Part shown: piece after piece, positions 14,899 through 19,689 of the stretch | Numbering within the stretch: position 1 is the first letter of the stretch | How the letters are laid out: the number at the start of each line of letters is the position of its first letter | NCBI GenBank assembly: GCA_026707335.1 | Contig: JAPOXB010000089.1 | Location: forward strand, 1-19,689 | Length of the DNA: 19,689 nucleotides | Direction: 5' to 3' | From: Chloroflexota bacterium | GTDB taxonomy: Bacteria; Chloroflexota; Dehalococcoidia; Bin125 | Program-made: the position numbers and the translations under genes | The notes under the pieces: generated by a model | Databases searched by the model: none | The model's input: the letters and a program-made list of their open reading frames with translations, nothing else | Told to the model about the DNA's origin: nothing

Positions 14899-15276
14899 TT
14901 GTTAACCCCTAGGGTTATAGACGTCAAGGGGACTGCGATCGAACTGCGCTGGGCCGACCGGAAACTCGAGAGGAGCTGCAGTGAGGACGCACGCGGTCGG
15001 AGGCGATGGAGTGCGGACCACTGGAAGCTGCTCCAGCGCCGCCTGGCCTCTCTCGCGGCGGCGCCAACCCTCCGGGACATGGACGAAGTTCCCGGGCGGT
15101 GCCACGCGCTGCGTGGTGATCGCGCAGGGCAGTTCGCCCTGCTTCTGTGGGGGCAGTACCGGCTGATCTTCACGCCAGACCACGATCCAGTTCCCCGCCT
15201 TGCGGACGGAGGGATCGACAGAGCATCGGTAAGGGCAATCAGGATCGAGGAGATCGTTGACTACCACGGCAGCTGA
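14899..15276 (+). CDS. HigB-like toxin, RelE/ParE superfamily
   Basis: The product, up to 125 residues, resembles host-inhibition toxins of the HigB/RelE fold, mRNA interferases that act at the ribosome. The visible pattern is IELRWADRKLERSCSE, a long helix WSADHWKLLQRRLASLAAAP, LRDMDEVPGRCHALRGDRAG, QFALLLWGQYRLIF, and a closing VRAIRIEEIVDYH, all usual in this family. The start is uncertain: the only standard in-frame option is TTG at 14899, which has no Shine-Dalgarno and lies over an inverted repeat. A rare start codon nearer IELRW after AAGGGG (about 14925-14930) is possible. It overlaps the following antitoxin gene by 20 nt, the usual toxin-first HigBA order, so translation is probably coupled. 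Confidence 0.78.
   Translation: MLTPRVIDVKGTAIELRWADRKLERSCSEDARGRRRWSADHWKLLQRRLASLAAAPTLRDMDEVPGRCHALRGDRAGQFALLLWGQYRLIFTPDHDPVPRLADGGIDRASVRAIRIEEIVDYHGS
14903..14917. promoter_or_regulatory. palindromic operator candidate for the HigA-like regulator
   Basis: TAACCC (14903-14908), a CTA spacer, and GGGTTA (14912-14917) form a perfect 6-bp inverted repeat. It sits at the very start of the toxin reading frame. HigA-type antitoxins repress their own operon by binding such sites. The site lies in the local A/T-rich promoter-like patch, so it is a good candidate; binding is inferred. Confidence 0.45.
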
Positions 15277-16366
15277 ACGGGAGCGCTGGCAGCCGGACTG
15301 GAGCGTCCCTCCCGGGGACGTGCTGCAGGAGGCGCTCGAAGAGCGATCCATGTCTCAGGCCGAGTTGGCCCGCCGCATGGGCCGGCCGCTCAAGACGATC
15401 AACGAGATCGTGAAGGCCAAGGCGGCGGTCACGCCGGACACGGCGATCCAGCTTGAGCGCGCGCTGGGCATCAGCGCGCAGTTCTGGAACGGCCTCGAAA
15501 CGAACTACCGTGCGCAGATCGCCCGAAGCAAGGCGATCAGTGAATTGGAGGGTCATATCGAGTGGGGCAACCGTTTCCCACTCCGCGACCTTCGGAAGCA
15601 TGGTCTCGTTCGCAGCAGGGTCTCCAAGAGCCAGGCTGTTGAGGATCTGTTCAAGTTCTTCGGCGTGGGCTCCCCGCGGGGCTGGGAGCAGCAGTGGCAA
15701 CGTTCGTTCGCGCGCTACCGATCGAGTCCCTCGTTCGAGTCAGACCGAGAGTCGCTGTCCGCCTGGCTGCGGTGGGGAGAGGTCAAGGCGGACGAGATTG
15801 AGTGTGCGCGCTTCCATCACTCCCGCTGGGTCGAGACAGTCCATGCCGCGCGCACCCTGACCACGAAGCAGCCGATCTCGCTCGCGATCACTGATCTGCA
15901 GAGTATATGCGCGAACGCGGGCGTCGCCGTCGTGCTCACGCCGGAGTTCAGCGGCACTCATCTCAGCGGAGCGGCGCACTGGCCGACTCGGGAGAAGGCG
16001 GTAATCCAACTCAGCCTGCGTCACAAGCGCGACGACCAGTTCTGGTTCACGTTCTTTCACGAGGCTGGCCATCTCATCGAGTCTCCAGGGAATGACTACC
16101 TCGACTTCCCGCCCGGTCAGGCTGGCGAACGCGGGTCTGAGGACGACGCGGAGCAGGTAGCGGATGAGTTCGCCCAGCGATTGCTCATCCCGGAGCGCGA
16201 GTACCAAGGCTTCCTCGCGCATGGGGACTTTTCGAAAGGCGCCGTCGTCGGGTTCGCGGAGCACGTCGGCATCGCGCCTGGCATCGTCGTGGGCCGGCTG
16301 CAGCATGACGGGGTCATCCCATGGTCAAGATTCAACCCCCTCAAGCGGACCATGCGCTTTGTCTGA
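15257..16366 (+). CDS. HigA-type HTH antitoxin fused to ImmA/IrrE metallopeptidase
   Basis: This 369-residue protein has two parts. Residues about 15-85 are an XRE/HigA helix-turn-helix: VLQEALEERSMSQAELARRM, TINEIVKAK, DTAIQLERALGISAQFW. Residues about 200-340 are an ImmA/IrrE peptidase domain: FTFFHEAGHLIE with zinc ligands H268 and H272 and catalytic E269, then an acidic E299 in AEQVADEFAQRLLIP as probable third ligand. The middle part, about 100-195, is unassigned. The start is TTG at 15257 with GAGGAGA at 15247-15253, overlapping the toxin gene by 20 nt; the first internal Met lies inside the HTH. HigA neutralises HigB and represses the operon. The peptidase suggests that a signal triggers cleavage of a repressor or antitoxin, as ImmA does to ImmR; this is inference. 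Ordinary HigA is near 100 residues, so the fusion is large. Confidence 0.85.
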   Translation: MTTTAAERERWQPDWSVPPGDVLQEALEERSMSQAELARRMGRPLKTINEIVKAKAAVTPDTAIQLERALGISAQFWNGLETNYRAQIARSKAISELEGHIEWGNRFPLRDLRKHGLVRSRVSKSQAVEDLFKFFGVGSPRGWEQQWQRSFARYRSSPSFESDRESLSAWLRWGEVKADEIECARFHHSRWVETVHAARTLTTKQPISLAITDLQSICANAGVAVVLTPEFSGTHLSGAAHWPTREKAVIQLSLRHKRDDQFWFTFFHEAGHLIESPGNDYLDFPPGQAGERGSEDDAEQVADEFAQRLLIPEREYQGFLAHGDFSKGAVVGFAEHVGIAPGIVVGRLQHDGVIPWSRFNPLKRTMRFV

Positions 16367-16404
16367 GCCCCTCACCCCCGCTCCCACACGACCGCCCGAG
16401 GCGC

Positions 16405-16410
16405 TAGCCT
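16405..16410 (+). promoter_or_regulatory. possible -10 element for the carboxylase/CoA-transferase operon
   Basis: TAGCCT lies 19 nt before the ATG at 16430. It is followed by GC, giving the same octamer as upstream of the fused CoA-transferase gene (10564-10571). No clear -35 is visible. Confidence 0.28.
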
Positions 16411-16429
16411 GCCCGACGGAGGAGCGACC

Positions 16430-17983
16430 ATGCCCTGGGACCCCGAACTCGACGAACTCGCGCGGCGGCAGGAGCTGGCCAAGACGATGGGCGGGCCCGC
16501 CTCCGTCGCGCGGCAGCACGAGCACGGCAAGCTGACCGTCCGCGAGCGCATCGACGCCCTGCTCGACCCCGGCAGCTTCGAGGAGTTGGGCGGCCTGATG
16601 GGCCACGGCGAGTACGCCGACGGCGAGCTGGCCGAGTTCACCCCCGCGACCACGGTCGGCGGGCTGGGCCGCATCGACGGCCGCCGCGTCGTCGTCACCG
16701 GCACCGACTTCACCATCCGCGGCGGCTCGGCGACCAAGCCGTCGCAGAAGGGCCGCCTGCTGGCCAACACGGCCTATGAGTACCGGCTGCCCTTCATCGA
16801 CCTGCTCGACGGCGCCGGCGCCAACATCGAGGGCGTCTCGGAGCGCGGCCACACCTACCTGCCCAGCGACTACCCGGTCTTCCGGCGGCCCATGCAGATC
16901 ATGGAGCAGGCGCCGCTGATCTGCGCCGTGCTGGGCTCCGTCGCGGGCGGGCCGGCGGGGATCGCGCTGCTGGCGCACTGGAACGTGATGGTGCGGGAGA
17001 CGTCGGCGCTGTTCGCCTCGGGGCCGCCGGTCGTCAAGCGCGCCCTCGGCCACGACCTCACGAAGCAGGAGCTGGGCGGGGCGCAGATCCACACCCGCGA
17101 GTCGGGCTGCATCGACAACGCCGCCGACGACGAGTACGACGCCTTCCGCCAGATCCGCACGGTGCTGAGCTACCTGCCGAGCAACGTCTGGGAGCTGCCG
17201 CCCGTCGCGCCGGCCCAGCCCCCGCCCGACGGCTGGGAGGAGGGCCTGGCGTCGATCGTCCCGCGCGACCGCAAGCGCCCCTACTCGATGAAGCGCCTGG
17301 TCTCGCTCTGCGTCGATGGGGGCGAGTTCTTCGAGATCGCGCCCGACTTCGGCGAGTCGCTCATCGTCGCCCTGGCCCGCGTGGACGGTCACCCGGTCGG
17401 CATCATCGCCAACAATGCCGCCAAGCACGGCGGCGCGCTCGACCAGCGCGCGGCCGACAAGCAGAGCCGCTTCCTCGACCTGTGCGATGTCTTCCACATC
17501 CCCATCGTCTACTTCGTCGACATCCCCGGCTTCATGATCGGCCAGCAGGCCGAGCGCGCCGGCACGCTGCGATCGGGCATGCGCGCAATCTGGATCTGGC
17601 AGAACATCACGGTGCCCACCTTCACCGTGCAGGTGCGCAAGTGCTACGGCATGGCCGGCGCCGCCACCAGCGACGCCTCGCGGCTCAACTACCGGGTCGC
17701 CTGGCCGTCGGGCGAGTTCGGCTCGATCCCCATCGAGGGCGGCGTCAGCGCCGCCTTCCGCCGCGAGATCGAGGCCGCGCCCGACCCGCGGCAGCGCATG
17801 GAGGAGCTGGAGGCCGAACTGCAGGTGCTGCGCAACGTCTTCCGCACGGCGGAGGCGGGCGGCGTCGAGGAGGTCATCGACCCGGTGCAGACGCGCCACT
17901 ACCTGCAACGCTTCGTCGAGATGGCCTATCGTGCCCTCGAACAGGACCGGGGCAAGAAGGCGCGCGTCGGGTTCCGGCCCTAG
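16430..17983 (+). CDS. Acyl-CoA carboxylase carboxyltransferase (beta) subunit
   Basis: The 517-residue product is a biotin-dependent carboxyltransferase of the PccB/MccB/AccD type (PF01039). It transfers CO2 from carboxybiotin to an acyl-CoA. Visible landmarks are HGKLTVRERIDALLDPGSF (32-50), the first oxyanion region GSVAGGPAG (169-177), GGAQIHTRESGCIDNAADDE (216-235), and in the second half NNAAKHGGALDQRAADKQSR, VYFVDIPGFMIG and KCYGMAGAA. Length is normal for propionyl-, methylcrotonyl- or acetyl-CoA subunits; the substrate cannot be told from the sequence alone. GGAGGAG at 16418-16424 precedes the ATG. The biotin carboxylase and biotin carrier needed for activity are not in the window. 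It is followed at 48 nt by a CaiB/BaiF CoA-transferase on the same strand, suggesting an operon that activates an acid and carboxylates a CoA ester. Confidence 0.9.
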   Translation: MPWDPELDELARRQELAKTMGGPASVARQHEHGKLTVRERIDALLDPGSFEELGGLMGHGEYADGELAEFTPATTVGGLGRIDGRRVVVTGTDFTIRGGSATKPSQKGRLLANTAYEYRLPFIDLLDGAGANIEGVSERGHTYLPSDYPVFRRPMQIMEQAPLICAVLGSVAGGPAGIALLAHWNVMVRETSALFASGPPVVKRALGHDLTKQELGGAQIHTRESGCIDNAADDEYDAFRQIRTVLSYLPSNVWELPPVAPAQPPPDGWEEGLASIVPRDRKRPYSMKRLVSLCVDGGEFFEIAPDFGESLIVALARVDGHPVGIIANNAAKHGGALDQRAADKQSRFLDLCDVFHIPIVYFVDIPGFMIGQQAERAGTLRSGMRAIWIWQNITVPTFTVQVRKCYGMAGAATSDASRLNYRVAWPSGEFGSIPIEGGVSAAFRREIEAAPDPRQRMEELEAELQVLRNVFRTAEAGGVEEVIDPVQTRHYLQRFVEMAYRALEQDRGKKARVGFRP

Positions 17984-18031
17984 CGGCCGCCCCGATCGCG
18001 CCGCGCGGCCGCGAACGAGAAGGGAGTCGTC

Positions 18032-19309
18032 ATGGTCGAGGTACTCACGGGCATCACCGTGGTGGAGCTGGCGGGCGCCCTGCAAGGACCCGCGGCGGCC
18101 GGCTACCTGCGCGACATGGGCGCGGAGGTGATCAAGGTCGAGCCGCCCGAGGGCGACCCCTCGCGCTACCACCGCGGCGTCAACAACTTCACCCCGCCGG
18201 GCACCTTGGGGGCTCAGTTCATCCACGCCAACAAAGGCAAGCGCACGATCACCGTCGACGCCAACTCCGAGGACGGGCGCGAGGTGATCCACAAGCTCGT
18301 CGCCGGCGCCGACGTCTTCCTCACGAACTTCCGCGAGTCGTCCCTGACACGGATGGGCTACGGCTACGAGGAGCTGCGCGCGATCAAGCCCGACCTGATC
18401 TACGCCGCCGTCAACGGCTTCGGGCCGACCGGGCCGGACGCCGAGAAGGGCATGGTCGACGGCGCCGGGATGGCCCGCGGCGGACTGATGCACATGACCG
18501 GGCCACGCGACGGGCCGCCCATGCTGCCGGGCGCCGTCATCGCCGACATGGCCGGCGCGATGCAGCTGGCGCTGGGGGTCGTGACGGCGCTCCTCGGCCG
18601 CGAGTTGCACGGCATCGCGCAGAAGGTCAACAACTCCTCCTACGGCGCGCAGATCTGGCTGCAGGCCTGGGAGATCCAGCAGGCCGCCATGACCGGCAAC
18701 GCGCTCAAGCGCGACGGCGCGCATCACCCCAACCTGCCGGGCATGTACGGCATCTACGCCACCGCCGACGGCGAGGCCCTCTTCATCGCTTTCCACATGA
18801 CGGAGGAGTCGTGGCAGTCGTTCTGCAACTTCGCCGGCATGCCCGAGATCGGCACCGACGAGCGCTGGAACGCGGTCACCAAGCGGATGGGCATGGGCGG
18901 CGACGCCGAGGGCAAGATGGCGGCCCAGATCCGTCCCTATATAACGCGCGCGATCGCCTCGAAGACGATGGCCGAATGGCTCGAGTTCCTCGAATCCGAG
19001 CCGGAGATCATCTACAACCGCGTCTGCGACCACCAGGACGTGCTCGACGACCCGCAGGCGCTGGAGAACGGCTACATCCAGGAGGTCGACGTCGACATGA
19101 TCGGCTCCACCAAGGTGATCGGGCCCACCGTCACGCTCAGCGAGACGCCGGGCTCCATCAAGGGCTCGCCGCCGCAGTTGGGCCAGCACACCGAGGAGAT
19201 CCTGCTGGAACTCGGCTACGACTGGGACGACATCGTGCGGATCAACGACCACTCCCGGCAGATGCTGCGGCAGAAGTTCATCGCCCTGGGCATGGAGCCG
19301 CCCTTCTAG
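18032..19309 (+). CDS. CaiB/BaiF (class III) CoA-transferase
   Basis: The 425-residue product is a single-domain class III CoA-transferase, moving CoA between carboxylic acids. It begins MVEVLTGITVVELAGALQGP, then MGAEVIKVEPPEGD, FIHANKGKRTITVD, VFLTNFRESSLTRMG and KPDLIYAAVNGFGPTGP. The catalytic Asp is D172 in VIADMAGAM. AAGGGAG at 18020-18026 precedes the ATG. It lies 48 nt after the carboxyltransferase gene and 21 nt before a close paralogue. Paired paralogous CaiB genes in other bacteria can encode heteromeric transferases (for example SmtAB of Chloroflexus); a heteromer is possible here but not shown. Substrates are unknown. Confidence 0.9.
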   Translation: MVEVLTGITVVELAGALQGPAAAGYLRDMGAEVIKVEPPEGDPSRYHRGVNNFTPPGTLGAQFIHANKGKRTITVDANSEDGREVIHKLVAGADVFLTNFRESSLTRMGYGYEELRAIKPDLIYAAVNGFGPTGPDAEKGMVDGAGMARGGLMHMTGPRDGPPMLPGAVIADMAGAMQLALGVVTALLGRELHGIAQKVNNSSYGAQIWLQAWEIQQAAMTGNALKRDGAHHPNLPGMYGIYATADGEALFIAFHMTEESWQSFCNFAGMPEIGTDERWNAVTKRMGMGGDAEGKMAAQIRPYITRAIASKTMAEWLEFLESEPEIIYNRVCDHQDVLDDPQALENGYIQEVDVDMIGSTKVIGPTVTLSETPGSIKGSPPQLGQHTEEILLELGYDWDDIVRINDHSRQMLRQKFIALGMEPPF

Positions 19310-19330
19310 CGCCTGCCGAAGGGACGGCTC

Positions 19331-19689
19331 ATGCTCGAGGCGCTGACCGGCGTCAAGGTGGTGGAGATGGCGGGCGCCCTGCAGGGGCCGGCGGCGGCCG
19401 GCTACCTGCGCGACATGGGCGCGGAGGTGATCCGCGTCGAGTCGCCCGAGGGCGACGGCGCCCGCTACCACCGCGGCGCCTACAACTACACGCCCCAGGG
19501 CACGCACGGCGCGCAGTTCGTCCACTCCAACAAGGGCAAGCGCACGATCAGCCTCGACCTCAACTCCGACGCGGGCCGCGAGGTCGTCTACAAGCTCGTC
19601 GCCGGCGCCGACGTGTTCCTCACCAACCGCCGCGAGGTCTCCCTCGAGCGCATGGGCTACGGCTACGACGCCCTCCGCGCGATCAACCC
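19331..19689 (+). CDS. CaiB/BaiF CoA-transferase, second tandem copy, 3' end outside window
   Basis: An open frame starts at ATG 19331 after AAGGGA (19319-19324) and runs off the window; 119 complete codons are visible. The product begins MLEALTGVKVVEMAGALQGP and continues YLRDMGAEVIRVESPEGD, FVHSNKGKRTISLDLNSD, GADVFLTNRREVSLERMGYG and ends at RAIN. It follows the previous CoA-transferase almost residue for residue and shares a 42-nt identical stretch with it, so the two arose by tandem duplication. The catalytic Asp region lies beyond the edge, so activity cannot be judged. FLTNRRE replaces FLTNFRE. Confidence 0.9.
   Translation, partial: MLEALTGVKVVEMAGALQGPAAAGYLRDMGAEVIRVESPEGDGARYHRGAYNYTPQGTHGAQFVHSNKGKRTISLDLNSDAGREVVYKLVAGADVFLTNRREVSLERMGYGYDALRAIN
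19391..19432 (+). repeat. 42-nt exact repeat of 18092-18133 in the tandem CoA-transferase genes
   Basis: The segment encoding AAAGYLRDMGAEVI is identical at nucleotide level in both paralogues (18092-18133 and 19391-19432), at an offset of 1299 nt that equals the distance between the two start codons. It reflects gene duplication or conversion rather than a mobile repeat. Confidence 0.85.

Noticed and set aside
16325..19525. 1066-residue minus-strand open frame opposite the carboxylase and CoA-transferase genes
   Set aside because: It runs antisense to three recognised genes with no domain pattern of its own.

Overview
The window comes from a high-GC bacterium. In a hand count, line 16501-16560 has 44 G+C in 60 bases. 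Starts include ATG, GTG and TTG, mostly with purine-rich Shine-Dalgarno sequences. Class III (CaiB/BaiF) CoA-transferases are abundant, and there is a large exported protein with plant-like leucine-rich repeats and recurring NPGLVxDC caps. I recall that combination from Chloroflexota, perhaps marine SAR202-like lineages, but no rRNA or marker gene is present, so this placement is a guess.

Layout. 1-45: the 5' part of a tRNA-Gly(CCC) on the minus strand. 130-1050 (+): a BtuF/TroA-like cobalamin-binding protein without signal peptide, converging with a 4-nt overlap on a LOG/TIGR00725-like protein (1047-1514, -). Upstream of that on the minus strand lie an AbrB-type regulator with a long C-terminal domain (1536-2078) and an 831-residue protein joining an HsdR-N-like nuclease to a STAND-like NTPase (2146-4641). 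This last gene has much lower GC (26/60 at 2641-2700) and looks like a transferred defence-type gene.

4720-10468 (all minus): an orphan EctB aminotransferase, a crotonase-fold protein lacking both canonical hydratase glutamates, and a 1190-residue membrane-anchored LRR protein built of four repeated modules. 10615-13038 (+): a fused double CaiB/BaiF CoA-transferase whose N-terminal half has lost the catalytic Asp.

13162-16366: a second accessory cluster. It holds an sce7726-like PD-(D/E)XK protein, a 'beta protein' family gene that converges on it with a 35-nt overlap, and, divergent from that, a HigB-like toxin followed by a HigA antitoxin fused to an ImmA/IrrE metallopeptidase. Two inverted repeats fill the divergent control region.

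16430-19689 (+): an acyl-CoA carboxylase carboxyltransferase subunit and two tandem paralogous CaiB/BaiF CoA-transferases, the last cut by the window edge. They form a probable operon for acyl-CoA or organic-acid metabolism.

The strongest candidates for something undescribed are the nuclease-NTPase fusion, the 13.1-16.4 kb cluster, and the modular LRR protein with exactly conserved cysteine spacing. No gene-free stretch exceeds about 150 bases. The many long antisense reading frames are treated as high-GC shadows.
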